A stretch of DNA of 64,000 nt, from contig NZ_PGEP01000001.1 in NCBI RefSeq assembly GCF_002797445.1, positions 3,534,501 through 3,598,500 of the forward strand, given 5' to 3'. Position numbers and translations under genes: made by a program. The notes below the pieces were generated by a model that was not told the DNA's origin, searched no databases, and was given only the letters and a program-made list of their open reading frames with translations. The DNA comes from Acidovorax sp. 69 (GTDB taxonomy: Bacteria; Pseudomonadota; Gammaproteobacteria; Burkholderiales; Burkholderiaceae_C). Below are positions 1-7,719 of this stretch, piece by piece (positions within the stretch are counted from its first letter, which is position 1; each line of letters begins with the position of its first letter).

Positions 1-198
1 GGGCACACACAGCAAGCGCTCGGCAGCACCCGAAAGGGTTTGGGCTTGCGCGCTCACTTCCTCCAGAAGTGCAGCGCGGCGCCCCGCCAGAACCACACAA
101 TAGCCGTCGCCGGCCAAGGCGAGTGCGACCGCCTTGCCAATGCCAGAGCCGGCGCCGGTGACAACGGCTACTTTCTGGGTTTTCACGGGTGTGTTCAT
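1..198 (-). CDS. SDR family oxidoreductase, N-terminal part (cut by window edge)
   Basis: The reverse strand encodes 66 residues from an ATG at 198 to the window edge. It begins [19 protein letters not shown] and continues with the TGxxxGIG nucleotide-binding motif (TGAGSGIG) and an Arg-Arg pair after the second beta strand, which usually favours NADP(H). This is the start of a classical short-chain dehydrogenase/reductase Rossmann fold. The catalytic Ser-Tyr-Lys region lies outside the window, so the substrate cannot be inferred. Confidence 0.85.
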   Translation of the reverse strand, partial: MNTPVKTQKVAVVTGAGSGIGKAVALALAGDGYCVVLAGRRAALLEEVSAQAQTLSGAAERLLCVP

Positions 199-280
199 TC
201 AAATGGTTCCTGATGTCATACGCAGAGAGGTTGAGACTTGCGGCACCGCTTCGCCAACGTGCCATGAAGCACAGTATCGA

Positions 281-487
281 TCAGGGGGTCGCGGCAGGGG
301 TTGCATCGACCTCGGGGCGGGTCCCACGCCAGGCGTTCAGGCTGGGGAATTCGCGGGTGCAGCCCATGCAGCGCAGCCTCTCAGCGTAGCGCATGACTCC
401 CGCAGCATCCCGCGCAACCACGCGGTGGTAGCTGGTCGCGCCGCAGAAACTGCAGCAGTTGGTGGACGTTAGCTTGACGGGCTGCAT
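281..487 (-). CDS. Small zinc-ribbon protein, function unknown
   Basis: A short reading frame with two CxxC pairs, CSFCG and CMGCT, about 25 residues apart, consistent with a four-cysteine zinc ribbon. Three in-frame ATGs (547, 505, 487) are possible. I chose 487 because the sequence before it does not look conserved-domain-like, but no start has a convincing ribosome-binding site. It lies between the SDR gene and the LysR gene, both on the same strand. I do not recognise a function; a metal- or nucleic-acid-binding role is only a guess. Confidence 0.55.
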   Translation of the reverse strand: MQPVKLTSTNCCSFCGATSYHRVVARDAAGVMRYAERLRCMGCTREFPSLNAWRGTRPEVDATPAATP

Positions 488-704
488 GGGGTGGAATGGG
501 TACATCGGCTTCAGAAGGGCCGCGCATCCGAAGGATTTTGGGTCCATTCAACGCAGCGGGTGTGGGGGGGCCACGGTCGTTGCGACCTGAAAGCAGTGGG
601 CTGATGATAGGCGCGTGCATTGTCGAACAGCCTTGGCGAGGCTTGCGTGTGCGGGGGCACCCATCCGTCAACACATCTGCACCCCTGCAGCGACAGCCAC
701 GGAA

Positions 705-1604
705 TCAACGTGCCACCATCCAGCCCTGAGCCTCCCCCATCAAATGCTCCCGAAACACTTGCGCAATGGGCGACAGCTGTTTGCCTTTGGGCCAGACCAG
801 ATGCCACTGCGACTGGATGGGAAAGCCTTGCACGTTGAGGATGGCAAGACCCTCGTGGTGGGCGCCCAACGCGTGGCGCGAGACGATGGACACGCCCAAT
901 TGGCCTTCTACCGACTCTTTGATGGCTTCGTTGCTGCCCAGCTCCAGCATAGCGCCGGGGGCAAAGCCCATCTGGCTCAGGTGAGCGTCGGTGGCCATGC
1001 GGGTGCCTGAGCCTTTTTCGCGCAGGATGAAGCGCTCGGCCTGCAATTGATCGAGTTGGACGCGCTTTTTGGCGGCGAGCTTATGGCCTGCAGGGACCAC
1101 AACCACCAGCGGGTTGGGCATGAGGATGTGATCCTCCAGCGGCAAGTCAGCGGGCGGCATCGACATCACGTAAAGGTCGTCCAGATTGCTGCGCAGGCGC
1201 GTGATGACATGGTCGCGATTGAGCACCTCCAGCGAGATATCAATCTGCGGGTGCAGCTTGCAGAAGCTGCCCAGCAAGCGTGGCACAAAGTATTTGGCGG
1301 TGCTCACCACGGCGACCTTGAGCCGCCCGCTGGTGAGGCCTTTGGTGCCAGAGATGCGCTGCTCAAACGCATCCCACTCGCCAGCGACGGCACGCGCAGT
1401 GCGGGCCAGGGCGTGCCCGGCATCGGTGAGGTGCACGCGGCGCGAAACGACTTCATACAGCGGCAGGCCCACGGCCAGCGTTACTTCTCGCAGCTGCATG
1501 GAGGCAGTGGGCTGGGTCACATGCATGACCTTGGCGGCGGCGCTCACACTGCCGGTTTCGGCCAGCGCCAAAAAGAGGCGCAGCTGGCGAAAGGTAATGT
1601 TCAT
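705..1604 (-). CDS. LysR-family regulator, CbbR/CmpR-like
   Basis: The protein has 299 residues, the usual LysR length. An N-terminal winged helix-turn-helix (about residues 1-60, with VTQPTASMQLRE as recognition helix) is followed by a LysR substrate-binding domain. Motifs characteristic of the CbbR/CmpR branch are visible: VVSTAKYF near residue 100, REKGSGTR near 195 and LGSNEAIK near 223. Those regulators control RuBisCO or bicarbonate-uptake genes in response to carbon status. The gene is divergent from an SbtA-type bicarbonate permease starting 89 bp away, so it very likely controls that gene. The effector is not known from sequence. Confidence 0.88.
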   Translation of the reverse strand: MNITFRQLRLFLALAETGSVSAAAKVMHVTQPTASMQLREVTLAVGLPLYEVVSRRVHLTDAGHALARTARAVAGEWDAFEQRISGTKGLTSGRLKVAVVSTAKYFVPRLLGSFCKLHPQIDISLEVLNRDHVITRLRSNLDDLYVMSMPPADLPLEDHILMPNPLVVVVPAGHKLAAKKRVQLDQLQAERFILREKGSGTRMATDAHLSQMGFAPGAMLELGSNEAIKESVEGQLGVSIVSRHALGAHHEGLAILNVQGFPIQSQWHLVWPKGKQLSPIAQVFREHLMGEAQGWMVAR

Positions 1605-1618
1605 AGATTTTTATCTAT
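1603..1618. promoter_or_regulatory. Palindrome in the LysR-sbtA intergenic region, candidate LysR operator
   Basis: ATAGAT-TTTT-ATCTAT is a perfect inverted repeat overlapping the start codon of the LysR gene, and a second short palindrome ATTCGAAT lies at 1629-1636. The positions between divergent start codons fit a LysR recall/activation site. Assignment is by position and symmetry only. Confidence 0.45.
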
Positions 1619-1693
1619 AGGTAGTCGCATTCGAATCGATTTTACTTTGCAGATGGCCACCCCTAGCATCGGGCCCCAACAAGGAGTTGAACG

Positions 1694-2743
1694 ATGCAAA
1701 GCCTGCTGGACCCTGCGATTTTGTTTTTTGCCCTGGGGGTGTTTGCATGCCTGGTGCGATCAAACCTCGAGATGCCTGTAGCCATCTCGAAATTTTTGTC
1801 CATTTACCTGCTGATGGCGCTGGGCCTCAAAGGCGGGTTTGCGCTGGCGGCCTCGGGCATGACGCCCAGCGTGGTCAGCAGCCTGGGTTTGGCCGTGCTG
1901 CTGGCGGTAGTGGTGCCCCTGGTGGGCTTTGCGCTGCTGAGGCGGTTTTTGTCAGGCTTTGACGCGGCAGCGGTGGCGGCGACGTATGGCTCGGTCAGTG
2001 CAGTGACGTTTGTGACTGCCACGCAATATCTGGAGTCGCAGCACATTGCCTACGGCGGCTACATGGCAGCGGCGATGGCGCTGATGGAGTCGCCCGCCAT
2101 CATCCTGGCGGTGATGCTGGCCAACGCGCAGCGCCAGCGGCTGGCTGCAGCCGCAACACCTGCGGCAGCGCCGGTGTTGGCCATGGCGATGCCGGGCACT
2201 GGCGGCGGGGCAATGCCAGCACCGCGTGCAGGACCCGGCGGACCAGGACTGTCGATCGGCAAGATCCTGCATGAATCGTTCACCGACGGAACGCAACTGC
2301 TGCTGTTGGGCGCCATGGTGATTGGCCTCGTCACCGGCGATGCGGGCAAGGCAGCAATGCAGCCCTTTTCGGGCGACTTGTTCAAGGGCATGTTGTGTCT
2401 TTTCCTGCTGGACATGGGGCTTGCCACCGCGCGCAACCTGCCGGCCGTGCGCAAGCAGTCGCCGTGGCTGTTGGCGTATGCAGTGCTGGGGCCCCTGGTG
2501 CACGCCAGTCTCGCGCTGGGGCTGGCGTGGATGGCTCAAGTCCCTGCGGGCGACGCGGTGCTGCTGGTGGTGCTGGCAGCCAGCGCGTCGTACATCGCGG
2601 TGCCGGCTGTCGTCCGCTACGCCATCCCCGAGGCCGATCCATCGCTGTATGTCAGCCTGTCGCTGGGGCTGACGTTTCCGCTGAACATCGTGCTGGGGAT
2701 TCCTCTGTACACGCAGGTGGTGCAGCGGCTGTGGGGCGTGTAG
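1694..2743 (+). CDS. Sodium-dependent bicarbonate transport family permease (SbtA-like)
   Basis: A 349-residue integral membrane protein with about ten hydrophobic segments. The stretch AAAMALMESPAIILAVMLA near residues 120-138 and the preceding YGSVSAVTF segment are typical of the SbtA family, the high-affinity Na+/HCO3- symporter first described in cyanobacteria. A hydrophilic, Ala/Pro/Gly-rich linker (about 140-185) separates two membrane halves, as in the family. AAGGAG sits 8 nt before the ATG. The neighbouring divergent CbbR/CmpR-like regulator supports a role in inorganic carbon uptake. No RuBisCO or carboxysome genes are in the window, so the imported bicarbonate may serve anaplerotic carboxylases. 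Confidence 0.85.
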   Translation: MQSLLDPAILFFALGVFACLVRSNLEMPVAISKFLSIYLLMALGLKGGFALAASGMTPSVVSSLGLAVLLAVVVPLVGFALLRRFLSGFDAAAVAATYGSVSAVTFVTATQYLESQHIAYGGYMAAAMALMESPAIILAVMLANAQRQRLAAAATPAAAPVLAMAMPGTGGGAMPAPRAGPGGPGLSIGKILHESFTDGTQLLLLGAMVIGLVTGDAGKAAMQPFSGDLFKGMLCLFLLDMGLATARNLPAVRKQSPWLLAYAVLGPLVHASLALGLAWMAQVPAGDAVLLVVLAASASYIAVPAVVRYAIPEADPSLYVSLSLGLTFPLNIVLGIPLYTQVVQRLWGV

Positions 2744-2800
2744 GGGAGACGATGCCCAGCGCTGGGTCTGTCATGCCGCGGAGCAGACGCGGGAGCCATG

Positions 2801-2849
2801 ATTTTGCTATTTTTTTGATAGCTATTTGCGCTTTATCCGCAAGCACCTC
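2801..2849 (-). repeat. Dispersed palindromic intergenic repeat, copy 1
   Basis: AT-rich flank (TTTTTTTGATAGCTA) followed by the pair TTGCGCTTT/GCAAG. It matches the other six copies in the window (near 10104, 19231, 21411, 43063, 56993, 62926), here in reverse orientation. It lies between the 3' ends of sbtA and the radical SAM gene. Confidence 0.65.
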
Positions 2850-2915
2850 AGGCGATGTGACCCATATTTTCCCAGCGGGAGGACGTAAACGCTCCCAAGG
2901 GTCATGCCCCGCACA

Positions 2916-4118
2916 TCAAAACAAACTGCTCTGGCCCCGCAGCAACCCGGGCCGAAACTGCGACAGATCCAGCTCCATCCGTTCGCGATTCAGCCCCAGC
3001 TTGCGGCAGGTGGTGGCAAACCGCTGGCGCACCAGGTCGGCCCACAGGCCGCTGCCTTTCATGCGGGTGGCAAAGTCGCTGTGGTACGTTTTGCCCGCGC
3101 CGCGCTGGGCGTCTGAGAGGTTGTGCAGGTCTTGCACGCGCGCCATCACACGGGCTGCGCGCTGGGGGTAGTGCACCTGCAACCATTCGCGGAACAGCGC
3201 GTCCAGCTCCCACGGCAGGCGCAGCACGGTGTAGAAAGCGCTGCGGGCACCGGCGTCATGCGCGGCTGCCAGCACCTGCTCCATGTCTTCGGTGATGAAC
3301 GGGATCTGCGGCGCCACGCTCACGCCCACGGGCACGCCCGCATCGGCCAGCGCGCGGATCGTTCGCAGGCGCCGGTGGGGTGCTGCGGCACGGGGCTCCA
3401 TGCGGCGGGCCAGCGCCGGGTCGAGCGTGGTGATGGTGATGTACACGGCGGCCAGCCGCTGCGCAGCGAGTGGGGCCAACAGGTCAAGGTCGCGCTCGAC
3501 CCCGCTGGATTTGCTGATGAGCGAGAACGGGTGGCGTGCGTCGCGCATCACCTCAATGAGGCTGCGGGTGAGCCGCAAGTCGCGCTCAACGGGCTGGTAG
3601 CAGTCGGTGTTGGAGCCGATGTTGATGAGCTTGGCTGCATACCGCGGCGCCCCCAGCTCGCGCCGCAGGACGTCGGCAATGTTGCGCTTGGCAATGATCT
3701 GCGTTTCAAAGTCCAGCCCCGGCGAGAAGTTGAGGTAGCTGTGCGTGGGCCTTGCGTAGCAGTAAATACAACCGTGCTCGCACCCACGGTAGGGGTTGAC
3801 CGACAGGTCGAACGAGATGTCGGGCGAATCGTTGGCGCTGATGGCGCTGCGCACGTTTTCAAAATGCACGCGCGTGGCGAGTGCGGTGGCACCACCATCG
3901 CCCTCGCCACCGTCCTCATCGACTTCCTGGAGGCCCGATGCGCGGCACTGCCCGGTGTGCGGACTGGCCCAGCCGTCGTCCACCGGATCGCGCACGTCGC
4001 GGGAAAACCGGTGCGCCATGGCACTGGCAGCGCCCCGCCCCCGCACCGCCTGCAAGGGGATGCGGATTTCTTCGGGCGCTGGGGGGATGTCGGTGGTGTC
4101 GATGGATCGGCGCGGCAT
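2916..4118 (-). CDS. Radical SAM protein of the PA0069 family (SplB-like)
   Basis: About 400 residues. The CEHGCIYCYARP sequence near residue 123 is the Cx3Cx2C radical SAM iron-sulfur motif, preceded by VNPYRGCEH, the hallmark of the COG1533 (spore photoproduct lyase-like) group. The Pseudomonas homologue PA0069 is known as a LexA-regulated gene, and here a near-consensus LexA box lies 45-64 bp upstream of the chosen ATG (4118), which supports a DNA-damage-inducible role. An in-frame TTG at 4151 is possible but would sit only 11 bp from the box. The enzymatic reaction is not established. Confidence 0.85.
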   Translation of the reverse strand: MPRRSIDTTDIPPAPEEIRIPLQAVRGRGAASAMAHRFSRDVRDPVDDGWASPHTGQCRASGLQEVDEDGGEGDGGATALATRVHFENVRSAISANDSPDISFDLSVNPYRGCEHGCIYCYARPTHSYLNFSPGLDFETQIIAKRNIADVLRRELGAPRYAAKLINIGSNTDCYQPVERDLRLTRSLIEVMRDARHPFSLISKSSGVERDLDLLAPLAAQRLAAVYITITTLDPALARRMEPRAAAPHRRLRTIRALADAGVPVGVSVAPQIPFITEDMEQVLAAAHDAGARSAFYTVLRLPWELDALFREWLQVHYPQRAARVMARVQDLHNLSDAQRGAGKTYHSDFATRMKGSGLWADLVRQRFATTCRKLGLNRERMELDLSQFRPGLLRGQSSLF

Positions 4119-4162
4119 GGGAACGAAACACTCATGGGAGGTCGGTGGCAAGATCCACAGAA

Positions 4163-4182
4163 TACTGTATTTTTATACAGTT
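4163..4182. promoter_or_regulatory. LexA (SOS) box upstream of the radical SAM gene
   Basis: TACTGTATTTTTATACAGTT has the invariant CTGT-N8-ACAG core (4165-4180) with an AT-only spacer and symmetric flanks, close to the proteobacterial LexA consensus. It lies directly upstream of the reverse-strand radical SAM gene and about 275 bp upstream of rnk on the other strand. The radical SAM gene is the likely target. Confidence 0.85.
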
Positions 4183-4456
4183 ATGTTGTCCGATTGGCAC
4201 GGCCGCGAGAAGACGGAGCGGTCTGGTGCGGCACTGGGCGCGCAGGGGGATCGACAACGTCCCTGCAGGCGGCTAGGCACCAGCATCAAGGCGCGCAATC
4301 TCCGGGGAGACTGAGCACCAAGGCCAGCATGCCAAAACCCTGGCGGTATCGCCGAGGGGCCCTGTCGGTCGACGGCCCCATTGACCTCGCGCGGCAGTGC
4401 GAGATTCACGATGGTCTACAGTCGCGCCCTTTGCAACATCCCACCGAGGTATCGCC
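4183..4456. other. Intergenic region between the LexA box and rnk
   Basis: No convincing coding potential is seen on either strand. A possible -35 TTGACC at 4381 precedes rnk, but no well-placed -10 is evident. GAGGT at 4446-4450 is the rnk ribosome-binding site. Confidence 0.5.
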
Positions 4457-4870
4457 ATGGCGCGCAAGCCCCAGATCACCCTGTCTTCTCTGGACATCGA
4501 CCGCATCGAAGCCCTGCTGGCAGCCATTCCCGCCAGCGTTTTTCCGGGCAAGGCCGAGTTGCAAGGCGAGCTGGACCGCGCCGACGTGGTGGCGCCCGAA
4601 GACATTCCGCCCGACGTGGTGACCATGAACTCCACGGTGCAGTTCTCGATTCTGGAGACTGGCAAGGAGTTCTGCCTGACGCTCGTTTACCCCCGCGACA
4701 TGGACGGAAGCACAGACCGGCTCTCGATTTTTGCGCCGGTGGGCAGCGCGCTGCTGGGGTTGTCAGTGGGAGATGAACTGGCTTGGCCAGGGCCGGGCGG
4801 CAAGTCGATGACCGTGCGCGTGAAGGACATCCTGTACCAGCCCGAAAGCGCGGGCGAGTTGCACCGCTGA
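4457..4870 (+). CDS. rnk: Regulator of nucleoside diphosphate kinase, Rnk (GreA-like fold)
   Basis: 137 residues, the usual Rnk length. An N-terminal short helical region is followed by the GreA/GreB C-terminal-type domain. Recognisable segments are VTMNSTVQF, LVYPRD, SIFAPVGSALLGLSVGDE and the terminal VKDILYQPESAG. Rnk binds RNA polymerase near the secondary channel and influences nucleotide pools. The ATG at 4457 has GAGGT 6 nt upstream. It stands alone, with a small membrane-protein gene 62 bp downstream on the same strand. Confidence 0.9.
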   Translation: MARKPQITLSSLDIDRIEALLAAIPASVFPGKAELQGELDRADVVAPEDIPPDVVTMNSTVQFSILETGKEFCLTLVYPRDMDGSTDRLSIFAPVGSALLGLSVGDELAWPGPGGKSMTVRVKDILYQPESAGELHR

Positions 4871-4932
4871 GGCTGTCGTTGCCGGGCCCGCCTGCAATAC
4901 GCCGCTTGGCGTTGCGGTCCCCAGCAGTGACA

Positions 4933-5325
4933 ATGGCAGCCGCCATGACCACGCCGAGCCCGCCCGACCTCCCCCCGTCCATCGACCCGTTCGACCCGGA
5001 CTCAACCCTGGCCTTCCAGAGCCGCATGGAGCGGGCACCCGAGTGGTTCTGCTCGTTCCTGGCCGGCAACAGCCGCGAAAAAAGCCGCCTCAAACGGGAG
5101 ATGGCCACCATGAAAGGGTCGGTGGTATGGCTGGTGCAGCAGCGCCGCCAGGGCAACTGGACTGCCGACGAACGCACCCATCTGCGCGGCGTGATGCGCT
5201 CAGCGTCGTCGGTCAGTCCCTATCTTTTTATCTGGGTGATCCCCGGTTCGATGCTGATCCTGCCCTTCATGGCCTGGTTCCTGGACCGCCAGCGCAAGCG
5301 GCGCGAGCGCAAGCTGCTCGGCTAG
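4933..5325 (+). CDS. Small C-terminally anchored membrane protein (LETM1-like segment)
   Basis: About 130 residues. A soluble part with FDPDSTLAFQSRMERAPEW and a basic helical stretch (SREKSRLKREMATMKGSVVW) is followed by SPYLFIWVIPGSMLILPFMAWFLDRQRKRRERKLLG, one hydrophobic span with a strongly basic cytoplasmic tail. The tail resembles the LETM1-like segment annotated in some proteobacterial proteins; that match is from memory and tentative. ATGs at 4933 and 4945 are both possible. Function unknown. Confidence 0.65.
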   Translation: MAAAMTTPSPPDLPPSIDPFDPDSTLAFQSRMERAPEWFCSFLAGNSREKSRLKREMATMKGSVVWLVQQRRQGNWTADERTHLRGVMRSASSVSPYLFIWVIPGSMLILPFMAWFLDRQRKRRERKLLG

Positions 5326-5453
5326 AACCATGGGGGGGTGCGCGGATCCGCGCCCTGCCCTCCCACCCCGATCAGGCGGAGCCTGTCAACGCCGTCTGCC
5401 GCGCTTCGACGAGCGCAGGCGCAGCGTTCTGTATTGCTAGAGGCTGCGAGGCA

Positions 5454-6581
5454 TCAAGCCCAGTGGCTTGACACCGCCACCAGCATGCCCGCACCCACCA
5501 GCCCCAGTTGCCAGCGCAGGGCCGTGGTCCATGAGGGCACATGGCGCTCCACCCGCAGGTACAACACCCGCCCGGCGGCAAGTGACAACACAAAGGCCAA
5601 CACCATGCCCAGCGCGTTGAGCACGGGCGAATCTGGCCAGAGATGGCTGACCACTGCATTGACAAGCAGACACACCGAAAAGTGCACCAGAAAGACCGAG
5701 TAGGACATTTGTCCCAATTGCACCAGCGGCGCAAACCCGCTCCATGAGCGCACGCGCTCGGAGCGCAAGGCCAGCACCAGACACAGCGCAGTGACCGTGG
5801 ACACGACAATCCGGCCGCGAAAATCCAGGGCCAGCGCAACCCCTCCCAGCAACACCATGACAGCGAGCCAGCCCTGTGCCTGGCGCCCCTGGGGTGCCCG
5901 CACGGCCCAGTGGGCGATCATGCCCAGACCGTAGGAGCCAAAGAAATACAGCGCCCACATGTCGAGCGTACCCATGCGATTGAACACCCACAACGACGCC
6001 GCAGTACCCGCCACCACGAGCCCCTGGGCCAGTCGGTCAGCCTGCCCCCGCGCCCCTGCTCCACGCAGCGCCTTGACGCCCGCCAGCAACAACACGCCCA
6101 GCGCAAACAACTGAAAGTCGATGGCCACGTACCAGACCCCGGCCGACAAGGCGTCTTCACCCACGATGTCCTGCAGCAGCAAGGCATTGGCCAGCAATTG
6201 GGACAGGGTGGGCTGCTCGGGGACCGAAGGGTGTTCCATCCACGGCCGCACCAGGGCCGACACCACCACCGAGAGCAGCAGCGCCACGGCATAAGGCACG
6301 ACCAGCCGCACGAACCGTTTGGCGATGGCATTGCCCGCATGGTCAAAACGCGCCAGCCCTTGCGGCGCCAGGCTGGCTGCCGCCAAGTAGCCGCCCAGCA
6401 CCAGAAACACCTGCACGGCCATCCGCCCGTAGTCATACAGCCAAGCCATCAGCACAGGGGCCAGAGGATGGGCGATGTCCGACATCGGGCCGTAAAAGGC
6501 CAGGTGGTGCCCGACGATGGCGGCGCACGCCATGCCCTTGACCATGTCGATCAGTGGCATGCGGGAGGTGGAAGAAGACAT
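5454..6581 (-). CDS. Acyltransferase 3 family membrane protein
   Basis: 375 residues, about ten hydrophobic segments. The N-terminus reads MPLIDMVKGMACAAIVGHHLAFYG: an R/D-rich start, then a conserved His in the first membrane helix, as in the OafA/NodX-type acyltransferase 3 family that O-acylates surface polysaccharides. The ATG at 6581 was chosen over an upstream one because the family motif begins at once after it. No polysaccharide genes are adjacent, so the acceptor is unknown. Confidence 0.82.
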   Translation of the reverse strand: MSSSTSRMPLIDMVKGMACAAIVGHHLAFYGPMSDIAHPLAPVLMAWLYDYGRMAVQVFLVLGGYLAAASLAPQGLARFDHAGNAIAKRFVRLVVPYAVALLLSVVVSALVRPWMEHPSVPEQPTLSQLLANALLLQDIVGEDALSAGVWYVAIDFQLFALGVLLLAGVKALRGAGARGQADRLAQGLVVAGTAASLWVFNRMGTLDMWALYFFGSYGLGMIAHWAVRAPQGRQAQGWLAVMVLLGGVALALDFRGRIVVSTVTALCLVLALRSERVRSWSGFAPLVQLGQMSYSVFLVHFSVCLLVNAVVSHLWPDSPVLNALGMVLAFVLSLAAGRVLYLRVERHVPSWTTALRWQLGLVGAGMLVAVSSHWA

Positions 6582-6720
6582 GTTGTTCTGGGTGGAATCA
6601 ACCGGCCAGGGTGCAGCTGAACCCTGGGGCAAACCCGGTATTGTCCTCTTTCGGCGGTTTTTTTGCATGCCCTTCGTGTCTCCACCATGTCAATGCGGTG
6701 CCGCAGAGGAGTTCTTGTAT

Positions 6721-6756
6721 TTCCTGAATTTTCAGTATTTACTGAAAATTCAGGAA
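6721..6756. promoter_or_regulatory. 36-bp perfect palindrome upstream of the broken gbsR gene
   Basis: The arms TTCCTGAATTTTCAGTA and TACTGAAAATTCAGGAA are exact reverse complements separated by TT. The element ends 21 bp before the presumed ATG of the GbsR-family pseudogene. Its position suggests the operator of that regulator. It is perfectly preserved although the gene behind it is not. Confidence 0.7.
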
Positions 6757-6777
6757 ACCAAGGCGCAATACGCCTCC

Positions 6778-7359
6778 ATGACCTGGGTCACAACACTTCC
6801 TCCCCTGAACCGCCAGTTTGTGGCCCATTTCGGTGGAATGGCAGCCGCTGCGGCATCCATCGCACCGTGGGCCAGATGTATGCGCTCATATTTCTGTCGC
6901 CGCGCCCGGTCAATGCCGACGAGATCGCCGAGACGCTGGAGTTCTCTCGCTCCAACGTGAGCATGGGGCTCAAGGAGTTTGCAGGCCTGGCGTCTCGTCA
7001 AGCTCAGCCACCAACACGGCGACCGGCGCGAATACTTCGAAGCGCCCAAGGATGTGTGGGAAATCTTTCGCGTGCTGGTTGAGGAGCGCCGCCGCCGCGA
7101 GATCGAGCCCACCCTGTCGATGCTGCGCATGGCGCTGCTCGAAGAACCCAGTTCAGACGAAGAGCGCCACGCCCAGGAGCGCATGCGCGAGATGCACGAA
7201 CTCATCGACCGGCTGATGACCTGGTTCGACGACGTGCAGCGCCTGGCCCCCGAAACCGCCCTGCAACTGATGGGAATGGGCACGGCCGTGACCCGGGTGC
7301 TGGAGTTCAAAGACCGGCTGACCGGCAAAGGCGGCACGCCCAAGGACAAAGGGGTCTGA
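6778..7359 (+). pseudogene. GbsR/MarR-family regulator with two frameshifts
   Basis: The reading of a typical GbsR-type regulator is spread over two frames. LNRQFVAHFGGM is in frame from the ATG at 6778. HRTVGQMYALIFLSPRPVNADEIAETLEFSRSNVSMGLKE follows in another frame. LQAWRLVKLSHQHGDRREYFEAPKDVW... returns to the first frame and runs to the stop at 7359. A single missing base near 6841 and a single extra T near 6971 explain this. Two separate lesions next to a collapsed target operon favour real decay over sequencing error, but this is not proven. Confidence 0.8.
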
Positions 7360-7363
7360 CGCC

Positions 7364-7710
7364 ATGGACGGCTTCATGCTCGCGCGTCCAGTTCGCGGCC
7401 AACATCAGCTTTCACATCCTGTTTCCCACCATCACGATTGCGCTGTGCTGGTTTCTGGTGTTCTTTCGTCTGCGCCACCGGGCCACGCGCGGCACGCCGG
7501 CCGCAGTGGGCTGGGGGCAGGCTGACACCTTCTGGACCAAGGTGTTCGCGCCTGACCGCCTGTCCGTACAGCAAGGCCGCCAGCGCCACAGAATCGCTGG
7601 CGGTGATCGGCATCGGCGTGGCCACCACACTGCCTGCGATCATCGCCTCCACCATCTTCATGTACCGGGTGTTCTGGGGCAAGGCACGGGAGCTGGCGTA
7701 CGGACTGTGA
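7364..7710 (+). pseudogene. Remnant of cydA-cydB (cytochrome bd oxidase) joined by an internal deletion
   Basis: MDGFMLAR followed, after a frameshift near 7388, by QFAANISFHILFPTITIAL and a partner WGQADTFWTKVFA matches the first ~60 residues of cytochrome bd subunit I. The next 130 bp, in yet another frame, encode ATESLAVIGIGVATTLPAII and MYRVFWGKARELAYG, which looks like the last transmembrane helix and tail of subunit II. Over 2 kb of the operon would be missing. It starts 4 bp after the broken gbsR gene, the usual order of regulator then oxidase. The cydB assignment of the 3' part is less certain than the cydA part. Confidence 0.72.
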
Positions 7711-7719
7711 TCAATCCGC

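Noticed and set aside
3123..4622. A 499-codon forward reading frame opposite the radical SAM gene
   Set aside because: Antisense composition. It would read through the LexA box and the rnk leader in the wrong frame.
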